A stretch of DNA of 25,671 nucleotides from JANYJA01 sp038229055 (GTDB lineage: Bacteria; Acidobacteriota; Terriglobia; Bryobacterales; Bryobacteraceae), in contig JBBROU010000075.1 of NCBI GenBank assembly GCA_038229055.1, positions 1 through 25,671 of the forward strand. Reading direction: 5' to 3'. The notes under the pieces were generated by a model that was not told the origin of the DNA, did no database searches, and saw only the letters and a program-made list of their open reading frames with translations. Numbering within the stretch: the first letter of the stretch is position 1; the number at the start of each line of letters is the position of its first letter. The position numbers and the translations under genes are program-made. Positions 1-8,171 of this stretch are shown piece by piece.

Positions 1-2
1 AC

Positions 3-128
3 CAGATTTTACAGATTCTCAGCCTATCGCTTTTTGAAAAAATGCCCATTTCACAAGCACTTCAGCCATCGGACTCCCAGTTGGACTTACTCGACCCCGG
101 CAACCAGATGAATCTATTCGACTTCTAA
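3..128 (+). CDS. C-terminal end of an IS4-like transposase (5' end outside window)
   Basis: An open frame enters from the left edge and stops with TAA at 126-128. The 41 visible residues contain LSLSLFEKMPISQAL and end in GNQMNLFDF. From memory this kind of tail, with an LFEK-P block and a final NQL-LF-F, closes many IS4-family transposases. The catalytic DDE region would lie outside the window, so it cannot be seen whether the element is intact. The gene points toward the 3' end of kgd, 155 bp away. I could not identify a terminal inverted repeat in 129-283 because the other end of the element is missing. The IS4 assignment rests only on this tail. Confidence 0.65.
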   Translation, partial: QILQILSLSLFEKMPISQALQPSDSQLDLLDPGNQMNLFDF

Positions 129-283
129 CCGGACGGCAGTGAAGTAACTTGCATGAAGACGTTCAGCGTTTCCCTTTTTGCGTGATTCTGTACTCGGGTG
201 GGTCTATCTTTAGCGAAACTGCGAAGAACGCATGAGTTCTTTCTCCGTCCGGGCGGAACGATGTAAGTTGCTGTTGTCCCTAC

Positions 284-3200
284 TTACACAGCTAGCACGC
301 TGCAAATAATATCGGCCTGCTCCTGATCGTGGCGCTTCTTACTGCCGCTGGCCGGGCTCGCCGATTTCAATCTTCCGAAGTACTTCAACTTACGGCCGCC
401 GCCATCCAGCAAAGGCAGGAAACGCCCATATACAAAGCGCCATGCTCCCATGTTGCGCGGCTCTTCCTGGGCCCAGACAACTTCAGTGCCAGGAGCATGC
501 GCGGCTAAGATCTCGGCCACTTGCGCATCCGGGAACGGATAGATCTGCTCCAAGCGGACGAGCGCAACCGGTGAATCCGTCTTGCGCTGCGCCAGTAGGT
601 CATAGTAGAGCTTACCTGTCGAAAAAACAATGCGTTTGACTTGCCGCGGAGCCACCGAGTTATCCGGGATGACTTCCTGGAAGTGACCATTCATTAGATC
701 GTCGAAGCTCGATACGGCCTTCGGATGTCTCAGCAAGCTCTTCGGAGTAAAGATCACCAGCGGCTTACGCGGTCCGCGCATCTGACGCCGCAGAATGTGG
801 AAGTACTGCGCCGGATTGGTGCAGTTCGCCACCTGAATATTTTCTTCGGCACACAAAATCAGGAAGCGCTCCAAACGGGCACTCGAGTGCTCAGGGCCCT
901 GCCCTTCAAATCCGTGCGGAAGCAGCATCACCAGGCCGCTAGGCTGTCCCCATTTCGATTCGGCGGTCGTGATGAACTGATCGATGATGATCTGCGCGCC
1001 ATTCGCGAAATCGCCGAACTGCGCCTCCCACATCGTGAGCGTTTGGGCGTCGGCCACGCTGTAACCGAACTCAAAGCCCAGCACCGCGTACTCGCTCAGC
1101 GAACTGTCGAACACGTCAAACGCCGGCTGGTCCGCGGCGAGATGTTTCATCGGAATATATTTCCGGCCGTTCTCGTAATCGTAATAGGCCAGATGCCGCT
1201 GGCTGAAAGTGCCGCGACCGGAATCCTGCCCGCTCAGCCGCACTGGCGTGCCTTCGAGCGCCAAGCTGCCGAACGCCATCGCTTCGCCATACGCCCAATC
1301 CAGCGGACCGTTCTTGACCAGCGTCTCGCGCCGCTTTTCGATGAAGCCCTTCAACTTCGGATGAAGCGTGAAATCCGCCGGAAATCGTGTAATCCCTTCA
1401 ACCACGCGCTCAACCATGTCACGCGAGATACGGGTCTCCAGGGTGGAAGCGGCCGCTGTGGGCGATTGTTCCAGCCGGAACATCTCGCCGTTGGGAACGC
1501 CCGACGAATCGAAAGCGGTTGCCAGGCGGTCGGCCGCTTTCTTGCGCATCTCCGCGACGTGCCCGGCACTCAAACGCTTCTCGCGCACCAACCGCTCGCC
1601 ATAAAGCACGGCCACCGACTTCTGATCCTTTATCGCCCGGTACATCAACGGCTGCGTGTAACCCGGATCGTCACCCTCGTTGTGGCCGTGGCGCCGGTAG
1701 CAGAACATATCGATCACTACGTCTTTCTTAAACTGCTGGCGATAATCGTAGGCCATCTGCGTCACGCGAAGCGCCGCTTCCGGATCGTCCCCATTCACGT
1801 GGAAAATCGGCGCCTGCACCATGCGGGCCACGTCGGTCGAATAAGGAGTGGAGCGCGCGCCACCCGAGAGCGTCGTGAACCCGATCTGATTATTGATGAT
1901 CAGGTGAATCGTGCCGCCAGTCGAATAGCCGTCGAGCTGCGAAAGATTCAGCGTCTCGGCCACTACGCCCTGACCCGCGAACGCCGCATCGCCATGAATG
2001 AGCAGTGGAATCACAAGCTCCCGCTCGGTATCGCCGAGCCGATCTTGCTTGGGACGAACAATTCCCTCGACCACCGGATCGACGGCTTCCAAATGACTCG
2101 GATTCGGCGAAAGAGAAACCGTAATCGACTTACCCGACGCCGAGGTCCGCTGTCCCGTCGCGCCCAGATGATATTTCACGTCCCCCGAGCCCTGAGTGCT
2201 CGATGGATCCGCGTTGCCTTCGAACTCGGAAAAAATCTGATGCAGCGGCTTACCCACAACGTTGGCCAGCACATTCAGCCGGCCGCGGTGAGCCATGCCC
2301 ATAACGATCTCCTGCACGCCGCCCTGCGCGGCGAGGTTCAGAATTCCATCGAGAATCGGAATCGCGGTCTCCGCGCCTTCCAGCGAAAAACGCTTCTGGC
2401 CCACAAATCGCGCGTGCAGAAAGTGCTCAAACTCTTCAGCTTCGAACAGATTTTCCAGAATGCGAATCTGGGCAGGGCCATCCAGCGGCCACGCATTGGT
2501 CTGCGGCTCCATGCGTTGCTGCAGCCAGCGCTTCTGCTCGGGATGCTGGATGTACATGTACTCGCAGCCGATCTTGCCGCAGTATGTGCGCCGCAACTGA
2601 TCGAGAATGACGCGCAGAGTGGCCACCTGCTGCCCGCTGACTTCGGAATCGAGCGCATGTCCCAGCGTACCGGTGATAAATTCGCGATCGAGATCCCAAA
2701 TCGTCAGGCCGTAGGTAATCGGATCGAGCTCCGGATGATAAGCCGGCTCTTTGCCCAGAACATCGCTCAGCGGATCGAGATCGGCCAGTAGATGTCCGCG
2801 AACGCGATAAGCGTTGATGAGCTGAATTACCGCGGCCTCTTTGGCGACATCCGCCACGGGCGCGGCGTTCGAGGCGATCGTGGCCGCGTGATCCTCTTCC
2901 CACTTCACCGGTTGATACGGAATCTTCAGGCTCGCAAAGACATCTTCGTAGAACCCGTCGGTGCCGTCCAAAAGGTCCTGGAGCTTGCCCAGAAAAGTGC
3001 CCGACTCCGCGCCCTGAATGATCCGGTGGTCGTAGGTGCAGGTCACCGACATCACTTTGCCAATACCAATTTGCGCGCGTGTTTCCGCCGCAACGCCGCG
3101 ATACTCCGCGGGATAATCCATCGCGCCCACAGCAATGATGGCGCCCTGACCCGCGACCAAACGCGGGATCGAAGCCATGGTCCCGACCGTTCCGGGATTG

Positions 3201-3895
3201 GTGAGCGAAATCGACGTGCCCTGAAAATCCGCCGGCGTTAGCTTGTTGCCGCGCGCGCGCACAACCAGATCGTCGTAAGCGGCGAGATACTTCGCGAAAT
3301 CCAGATTGGCGGCGTCTTTGACATTCGGAACCATCAAGCTGCGCGCGCCATTCTTTCCCGGAACATCGATAGCGAGCCCAAGGTTCACGTTTCTGCGAAC
3401 GATGCGCGCCGGCTGGCCTCCGCTTTCCGTAAACGCGTTGTTGATCGCGGGCACCACGCCGGCGGCCTTCACGATGGCCCAACCGATCAAATGGGTATAC
3501 GATACTTTCGATTTCGAAAGAAGCCCGCGGTGGTGATTGATCAGGCGGCGATTTTCGTCGATCACCTTAACCGGGATAATGCGCTGCGAGGTCGCCAGCG
3601 GAACATAAACGCTAGCCGCCATATTCTCGGCAATGCGCGCCGGCGCACCGCGCAAGATTTGTAGCTCTTCGCCGGGGCCGGCTTCCAGGAACGGCGACTG
3701 ATCCGGGGCACTGGCGGAACGTGAAACCGCCCCAGATGCGCCATTCAGGCTCTTCGCAATTCCGTTCGCGCCGTTCTTGTCGAAGAGCCTTTTCCAGCTT
3801 TCATCGACGGAGGTCCGATCGTGCTGATACTCTTCGCGTAGTTCTTCTTCAAGCCAACTGTTTACGCCCAGTTGGGAGTCGGGATTTACAGCCAT
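284..3895 (-). CDS. kgd: Fused 2-oxoglutarate decarboxylase/dehydrogenase E1 with E2-type succinyltransferase core (Kgd/OdhA type)
   Basis: The 1203-aa protein is a thiamine-diphosphate enzyme of the TCA cycle that decarboxylates 2-oxoglutarate. Residues 1-40 form the short E1o N-terminal helix region (SWLEEELREEYQ). Residues about 96-310 are an E2 acyltransferase core with motif DHRIIQG at 289-295, where Gln replaces the usual Asp. From memory this substitution is normal in actinobacterial Kgd. Residues about 355-1203 are E1o, with GMAHRGRLNVLANV near 533 and the thiamine motif from GD at 635 to NN at 668. There is no lipoyl domain, so a lipoylated E2 must act in trans. The open frame continues upstream to 4186, but the ATG at 3895 starts the recognisable N-terminus and avoids overlap with the divergent TPR gene. 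The gene ends with TAA at 284-286. Confidence 0.95.
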   Translation of the reverse strand: MAVNPDSQLGVNSWLEEELREEYQHDRTSVDESWKRLFDKNGANGIAKSLNGASGAVSRSASAPDQSPFLEAGPGEELQILRGAPARIAENMAASVYVPLATSQRIIPVKVIDENRRLINHHRGLLSKSKVSYTHLIGWAIVKAAGVVPAINNAFTESGGQPARIVRRNVNLGLAIDVPGKNGARSLMVPNVKDAANLDFAKYLAAYDDLVVRARGNKLTPADFQGTSISLTNPGTVGTMASIPRLVAGQGAIIAVGAMDYPAEYRGVAAETRAQIGIGKVMSVTCTYDHRIIQGAESGTFLGKLQDLLDGTDGFYEDVFASLKIPYQPVKWEEDHAATIASNAAPVADVAKEAAVIQLINAYRVRGHLLADLDPLSDVLGKEPAYHPELDPITYGLTIWDLDREFITGTLGHALDSEVSGQQVATLRVILDQLRRTYCGKIGCEYMYIQHPEQKRWLQQRMEPQTNAWPLDGPAQIRILENLFEAEEFEHFLHARFVGQKRFSLEGAETAIPILDGILNLAAQGGVQEIVMGMAHRGRLNVLANVVGKPLHQIFSEFEGNADPSSTQGSGDVKYHLGATGQRTSASGKSITVSLSPNPSHLEAVDPVVEGIVRPKQDRLGDTERELVIPLLIHGDAAFAGQGVVAETLNLSQLDGYSTGGTIHLIINNQIGFTTLSGGARSTPYSTDVARMVQAPIFHVNGDDPEAALRVTQMAYDYRQQFKKDVVIDMFCYRRHGHNEGDDPGYTQPLMYRAIKDQKSVAVLYGERLVREKRLSAGHVAEMRKKAADRLATAFDSSGVPNGEMFRLEQSPTAAASTLETRISRDMVERVVEGITRFPADFTLHPKLKGFIEKRRETLVKNGPLDWAYGEAMAFGSLALEGTPVRLSGQDSGRGTFSQRHLAYYDYENGRKYIPMKHLAADQPAFDVFDSSLSEYAVLGFEFGYSVADAQTLTMWEAQFGDFANGAQIIIDQFITTAESKWGQPSGLVMLLPHGFEGQGPEHSSARLERFLILCAEENIQVANCTNPAQYFHILRRQMRGPRKPLVIFTPKSLLRHPKAVSSFDDLMNGHFQEVIPDNSVAPRQVKRIVFSTGKLYYDLLAQRKTDSPVALVRLEQIYPFPDAQVAEILAAHAPGTEVVWAQEEPRNMGAWRFVYGRFLPLLDGGGRKLKYFGRLKSASPASGSKKRHDQEQADIICSVLAV

Positions 3896-3983
3896 GTAGG
3901 GATTAAACTTCCTGCTTTTATGGTACTCCCAAAGCGCCGGCCGTCTCGCCACAGTCACGCGCGTATGCCATATTTGGATCTCC

Positions 3984-4727
3984 ATGCGAAAGCTTCTGCT
4001 GTTCGCGGCGCTCGCCTCAGCAGCCCGCGCGCGCACGGCCGACCGGTGGCAGGAACTGGTTGTCGCGGCACTGCACGCCGCCGGCGACGCGGACTTCACG
4101 CGCGCGGAGCGGCTCTTCAACGAAGCGATCCATGAAGCCGAATTTTTCGGCGCGAACGACTCGCGTCTGGGTGCAACGTGGAACAATCTCGGCTTGGTCT
4201 ATCGCCGCGAGGGCAAGCGGCGCGCATCCGAAAACGCTTATCGCCGGGCGTCGACAATTTTCGAGCGGCTCGATCCGAAGGGTATGGACGCAGGCAACGT
4301 CGCATTGAACCTTGGCCTTGTCCTCATGGATGAATTCCGCTACTCCGCCGCGGAACCGCTCCTGCAAAAAGCGCTAAACATCTTCGACGCGCGCTTCGGA
4401 AGTACCAGCGCAAAGGCGGCAATTGCCTGCTTCAATCTCGGCGAAGCCTTCCGCTATGAAGCGAAGTTCGAGCCAGCCGAAGCCATGTTGAAGCGCGCCG
4501 CCGATATAAACGAAGCCAATTTCGGAATGGCCAGCTCAGAGCTTGCCGCGACACTCCAGAGCCGCGCGCTCAACTTCACGGCGAATGGCGATTACCGGCG
4601 CGCCGGGCCCATGTTCAAGCTGGCACTGAGCATCTGGGACACTTTGCCTGAAACGCACGCCGCCGAAAGGATCGCGACGCGAAACGGCTACGCTGAAATG
4701 CTGCGCGCCGCGGCGAGAGTTCGATAA
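3984..4727 (+). CDS. Exported tetratricopeptide-repeat protein
   Basis: A 247-aa protein that starts with a hydrophobic signal-like segment (MRKLLLFAALASAARA), suggesting export to the periplasm. The rest is a row of TPR helices of the long 42-residue kind. Units are visible at ATWNNLGLVYRREGK, VALNLGLVLMDEF, AIACFNLGEAFRYEAKF and ATLQSRALNFTANGDYRRA. Such repeats bind other proteins or peptides, but nothing here identifies the partner. The gene is divergent from kgd with 88 bp between the starts, and is followed after 35 bp by the acyl-CoA ligase gene on the same strand. No enzymatic domain is visible. Confidence 0.8.
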   Translation: MRKLLLFAALASAARARTADRWQELVVAALHAAGDADFTRAERLFNEAIHEAEFFGANDSRLGATWNNLGLVYRREGKRRASENAYRRASTIFERLDPKGMDAGNVALNLGLVLMDEFRYSAAEPLLQKALNIFDARFGSTSAKAAIACFNLGEAFRYEAKFEPAEAMLKRAADINEANFGMASSELAATLQSRALNFTANGDYRRAGPMFKLALSIWDTLPETHAAERIATRNGYAEMLRAAARVR

Positions 4728-4762
4728 GCTATGCAGGGCAGAATGACTGCCCCTGGAGTCCC

Positions 4763-6352
4763 ATGATTTTCCCGCTCACGCCGATTCGCTGCCTGAACCG
4801 CGCTGTCGACCTTTATGGACGCAAGGAAGCTATTATCTCCGGCTCCGAGCGGTTCACGTACGCCCAGTTCGGCAACCGCTGCGAACGGCTCGCAAAAGGG
4901 CTTCAGGCTGAAGGGATCCAGCACGGCGACCGCGTTGCCTACCTCAGCTTCAACACGCATCAACTGCTCGAAGGTTATTACGGCGCGCCTATGGCCCACG
5001 CGATTGTGATGCCGCTCAACGTGCGCCTCACCCCCGCGGAGCTCATTGCTATTCTGAATCACTCTGGCGCGAAGATGCTCCTGTTCGAAAGCGATTTTGT
5101 GCCGCTCGCCGCGCAGCTACGCAAGCACTGCCCTGGCATCGCACGTTTCGTGTCGCTAGGTCAGATGAACGAAGCCGCCGATCTGACGTCGGGCGACCTG
5201 CTCGCGCGCAATCCACTGGATCGGGAAGACATCCACGCATACGACGAGAATTCCATCGCGGAGTTGTTCTATACCAGCGGCAGCACCGGCACGCCCAAGG
5301 GGGTCATGCTTTCGCATCGTACTCTTTACCTGCATGCGCTCTCAGTGGCCGGAACCTTCAATCGCGACGATCACGCCGTTGAGCTGCACACCATTCCGCT
5401 CTTCCATGCGAACGGTTGGGGACGCCCGCAGGCGAGCACCATGATGGGTTTAAAGCAGGTGATGGTGCGGCGCTTCGAGCCCGGCAAAGTATTCCGATTG
5501 ATCCAGAACGAAGGCGCAACCTCCATGTCGCTAGTGCCCACCATGGCCAACGCGCTGCTGAATGCTCCCGATCTCGGCCAATGGGATCTCTCCAGCCTGA
5601 AAGAAATTCATCTTGGCGGCGCGGCGTCATCGCCCGATCTGATCGAGCGCCTGGAACGCGCTTTTCACGTGCCGTGCCTCGCAGGTTATGGGCTAACTGA
5701 AACGTCCCCAATTGCGACCTCTGCGCGCAGCAAGAGCACCGTCATTCCGCGCGATGAGGAAGACCGCCTGCGTCTGTGCGCCATGGCCGGATGGCCGATT
5801 CCCGGCGTTGAGGTTCGCGTCGCCGATCCGGCGATGCGCGATGTTCCCCGCGACATGGAAACCATCGGCGAAATCCTCATCCGCGGGGATCACGTGATGG
5901 ACGGCTACTTCCATGAGCCGGACGCGACCGCCCAAGCCATGGCCGGAGGCTGGTTTCACTCCGGCGATATGGCTGTGTGGGATGAAGAAAGTCAGATCCA
6001 CATCGTCGATCGGAAGAAGGACATTATCATCAGCGGCGGCGAAAATATCTCTTCGATCGAAGTGGAGAAGGCCATCTTCGCGCATCCGGCAATTCTGGAA
6101 TGCGCGGTTGTCGCCGCGCCGGATCCCAAATGGGGAGAGATTCCAATCGCTTTTGTGGTGCGCAAGCCGGGGGTCTCGGTATCGGAAACCGAATTAGTGG
6201 AATTTTTGACGCCGCGCGTGGCGAAATTCAAAATGCCGCAGTCATTTATTTTTCTAGCCGAAGGGCTGCCGAAAACCGGCACCGGGAAGATATTGAAACG
6301 AGAACTGCGCGAGCAGTTCTGGACCGGCAAAGCCGATCGCGTGCAAGGCTAA
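4763..6352 (+). CDS. AMP-forming acyl-CoA ligase (fatty-acid CoA ligase type)
   Basis: A 529-aa member of the adenylate-forming superfamily, which activates a carboxylic acid with ATP to an acyl-adenylate and then to acyl-CoA. The phosphate-binding loop TSGSTGTPKG lies at 171-180. Further motifs are GYGLTETSP, GWFHSGDMAVW, the hinge region DRKKDIIISGGENISS and the catalytic-lysine block PKTGTGKILKREL near the C-terminus, so all core motifs are present. Length and overall look match medium- or long-chain acyl-CoA synthetases of the AlkK/FadD-like group, but the acid substrate cannot be read from sequence. GGAG at 4755-4758 lies 4 nt before the ATG. The gene converges with the zinc-ribbon gene, with 8 bp between the stop codons. 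Confidence 0.9.
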   Translation: MIFPLTPIRCLNRAVDLYGRKEAIISGSERFTYAQFGNRCERLAKGLQAEGIQHGDRVAYLSFNTHQLLEGYYGAPMAHAIVMPLNVRLTPAELIAILNHSGAKMLLFESDFVPLAAQLRKHCPGIARFVSLGQMNEAADLTSGDLLARNPLDREDIHAYDENSIAELFYTSGSTGTPKGVMLSHRTLYLHALSVAGTFNRDDHAVELHTIPLFHANGWGRPQASTMMGLKQVMVRRFEPGKVFRLIQNEGATSMSLVPTMANALLNAPDLGQWDLSSLKEIHLGGAASSPDLIERLERAFHVPCLAGYGLTETSPIATSARSKSTVIPRDEEDRLRLCAMAGWPIPGVEVRVADPAMRDVPRDMETIGEILIRGDHVMDGYFHEPDATAQAMAGGWFHSGDMAVWDEESQIHIVDRKKDIIISGGENISSIEVEKAIFAHPAILECAVVAAPDPKWGEIPIAFVVRKPGVSVSETELVEFLTPRVAKFKMPQSFIFLAEGLPKTGTGKILKRELREQFWTGKADRVQG

Positions 6353-6360
6353 GCGAGAGA

Positions 6361-6849
6361 TTACTTTTTGAACAGGCGGTCGAACGCGCTACGCGCATCG
6401 CTGGCATTGCGCGGTGCCGACATCAGATCCGGCTGACTCCGCGGGCGCGGCGGTTGGGCCGAAGCGTCGCGCGCAACCGTGACACGCGGCGTAAATAACG
6501 GGCACTCGTTGGCCTGATCCTTTATCGGAATTCGCACGGGAATCGGCTTCACGCATTGAAACCGCGTTGAAGGCTCGAAGTTGCCGCACTGCTTACAGCA
6601 ATGCAACTGCGCATTGCACTTGGGGCATGTGCCCGCAAAATTAGTATCGGCTGGAAGAGCCGTCGAGCAGTTATAACAGCGCGATGCCGTCACGCTCTGC
6701 ACCAAACGCGGCAAACGCGGGCCGGTAATGTCTATGGGCGGCCGCGGGCCGTTGAACTTCGGCCGCTCTTCACCTTTTCGGCCGTTGCGAAAGTCACCGC
6801 GATCCGAGTCTCTGTAACCATGCTGGCTGTATTTGCGATCGCCGTCCAT
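6361..6849 (-). CDS. Double zinc-ribbon protein of unknown function
   Basis: A 162-aa protein not recognised as a named family. The N-terminal 50 residues are polar and rich in Arg, Asp and Gly. The centre holds nine cysteines: C58-x2-C61 and C75-x2-C78 form one likely zinc ribbon, and C84, C85-x2-C88, C99 and C116 could form a second. The C-terminal 40 residues are low-complexity (Pro/Arg/Ser/Ala), ending in SAFDRLFKK. There is no signal peptide or membrane segment, so it should be cytoplasmic. Zinc ribbons with basic flanks often touch nucleic acid or bridge proteins, but that is only a possibility here. It converges with the acyl-CoA ligase gene. AAGGAG lies about 14 nt upstream of the ATG, rather far for a ribosome binding site. 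Confidence 0.75.
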   Translation of the reverse strand: MDGDRKYSQHGYRDSDRGDFRNGRKGEERPKFNGPRPPIDITGPRLPRLVQSVTASRCYNCSTALPADTNFAGTCPKCNAQLHCCKQCGNFEPSTRFQCVKPIPVRIPIKDQANECPLFTPRVTVARDASAQPPRPRSQPDLMSAPRNASDARSAFDRLFKK

Positions 6850-7154
6850 GAGGGATTGATTGCTCCTTGACTATTCAGGCCGTAGCGGGAGTTGCGAAAT
6901 GAAGATCGGCATTACCGAAGACGTACATTCGTAAAATCGAGAATTAAAAAATGAAAAAGAACTCTTTTGAAGCTACCAACTACTGCGTCGGGCACAAATT
7001 TACACGCAAGACAACGCTGTCGGATTCAAATTTACCAAGAAGGGTTTTTGCCGAGTTTCCGCCTCGATCGCGGGATTACTCATCTGCAAGTCTATATGTA
7101 CCACGATTCTCGTGGTAATGCATCCATCCTGTCAAGCCCTATTTCATTACGGTA
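6850..7154. other. 305-bp intergenic region with an orphan toxin-antitoxin-like promoter/operator
   Basis: No convincing gene is present between the zinc-ribbon start and the nucleoside hydrolase stop. The region is more AT-rich than its neighbours around 6920-7050. On the minus strand a promoter-like pair with an overlapping palindrome at 7099-7135 would drive transcription leftward. It faces a 27-codon frame at 7083 down to 7000 (MSNPAIEAETRQKP, ends in TAA), which I do not recognise. That frame may be the leftover of a deleted operon or chance. Confidence 0.5.
7099..7135 (-). promoter_or_regulatory. Promoter with palindromic operator, minus strand
   Basis: The minus strand has a perfect -35 hexamer TTGACA (7135-7130), an 18-nt spacer and GAGAAT (7111-7106, 4 of 6 matches to TATAAT). 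A perfect inverted repeat with 8-bp arms, TACCACGATTCTCGTGGTA, covers 7099-7117 and so sits on the -10 element. A palindrome over the -10 is the usual layout for autorepressed toxin-antitoxin operons. No matching gene is found downstream. Confidence 0.5.
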
Positions 7155-8129
7155 CTATTTGGAACGCGGTGGCGACGCGAGACGCGCTACCAAAAGCTCC
7201 ACGAACTTCGCCGCATCCACCTGCCTCGATACTTGCGTCGCTGCTTGCGTCTGTGCTGCGTTGTCCTTGGGGAGCCGGTCCGCTGAAGTGAAAAGAGTCA
7301 AAGCATCGAACCCCGAGTTCGAAATTTCTACCTGCACTACCCCCAACTGCGTCTCCACCAGAGCCGGCCGGAACGCGACCGCAACCGCCAGTGGATCGTG
7401 CAGAATGGGATAGCGATCGGGATGATGCTCCTGCCATAGCTCGATCAGTTCCACTAGAAATTTCGAGGCCGGATTGTCTGCGGCGCGGAGCTTCTCCATA
7501 TCGCCGGCCTGCAGCTTGCACTTCATCGTGACATCCAAACCGACCGCTGTAACGGGGACTCCGGCGCTGAACACAATCCGCGCCGCCGCACTATCGCGCA
7601 CAATGTTGTATTCCGGCGTGAACATCTGAAACGCGCCGCCCATCAGCACGATGCGCTCAATTTTGGCTTTGATTCGCGGCTCCATCTTCAATGCCAGGGC
7701 GATGTTCGTCAGCGGCCCAACCGGCACCAGCGTCATCTTCTCCGGCGACCGCATCAGCGTTTCTACAATCAACTGCGCGGCGTGTTCGTGTACGTTCGGC
7801 GGCAGCGCGTCGGCAGTCTTCAGCACCGAGAATTGCGGCGCATGCGTGGGCCGCGCACTGCCGAGAAGCGGCTCGGATGCGCCAATGCCGACGGCAATAT
7901 CCTGCCGCCCGTACAGCCCCAGCTCTTTCCAAACCAGCCGCGCGCGCGTGCTGGTGTCATCGATGACGGTGGTGATTGCGCGCACATCGAGTTCAGGCGA
8001 TTGCAGCGCGAGCGCCAGTGCCAGGGCATCGTCGATATCGTCCCCAATGTCGGTGTCGAAGATAACTGGAATCGGCTTCTGCGCCGGCATCAAACCGGCC
8101 AACAACAAAACCAGAACCAAGCTGCGCAT
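7155..8129 (-). CDS. Exported inosine/uridine-preferring nucleoside hydrolase
   Basis: An enzyme of the IunH/nucleoside-hydrolase fold that splits the N-glycosidic bond of ribonucleosides. The signature DTDIGDDIDD, which binds calcium and ribose, lies near residues 25-34, and VLMGGAF and PLTNIALAL blocks follow. The protein is about 324 aa, normal for the family. The N-terminus, MRSLVLVLLLAGLMPAQ, is a signal peptide, so the enzyme probably acts outside the cytoplasm in nucleoside scavenging. GTG at 8132 is immediately followed by ATG at 8129. I chose the ATG, and no clear ribosome binding site separates the two. It lies 42 bp downstream of the glucan phosphorylase stop on the same strand and may be co-transcribed with it. 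Substrate preference cannot be told. Confidence 0.9.
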   Translation of the reverse strand: MRSLVLVLLLAGLMPAQKPIPVIFDTDIGDDIDDALALALALQSPELDVRAITTVIDDTSTRARLVWKELGLYGRQDIAVGIGASEPLLGSARPTHAPQFSVLKTADALPPNVHEHAAQLIVETLMRSPEKMTLVPVGPLTNIALALKMEPRIKAKIERIVLMGGAFQMFTPEYNIVRDSAAARIVFSAGVPVTAVGLDVTMKCKLQAGDMEKLRAADNPASKFLVELIELWQEHHPDRYPILHDPLAVAVAFRPALVETQLGVVQVEISNSGFDALTLFTSADRLPKDNAAQTQAATQVSRQVDAAKFVELLVARLASPPRSK

Positions 8130-8138
8130 CACGATGAG

Positions 8139-8170
8139 TATATGCTCAAGGCGCTATATATGCTCAAGGC
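8139..8170. repeat. 14-bp direct repeat between glgP and the nucleoside hydrolase
   Basis: TATATGCTCAAGGC occurs at 8139-8152 and again at 8157-8170, an 18-bp period. It fills the short gap between the glgP stop and the nucleoside hydrolase start. It may be a slippage duplication or a pair of binding sites. Confidence 0.6.
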
Positions 8171-8171
8171 C

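Noticed and set aside
262..288. Hairpin TGTAAGT/ACTTACA at the kgd stop as a terminator
   Set aside because: The loop is 13 nt, the stem is AT-rich and no T-tract follows on the minus strand.
725..2791. 688-codon open frame on the plus strand inside kgd
   Set aside because: It is antisense to a well-conserved gene, its translation is rich in His/Arg with no domain pattern, and it arises from the codon bias of kgd.
3896..4186. 97-codon upstream extension of kgd
   Set aside because: It overlaps the divergent TPR gene, is low in recognisable sequence, and the family N-terminus begins at the 3895 ATG.
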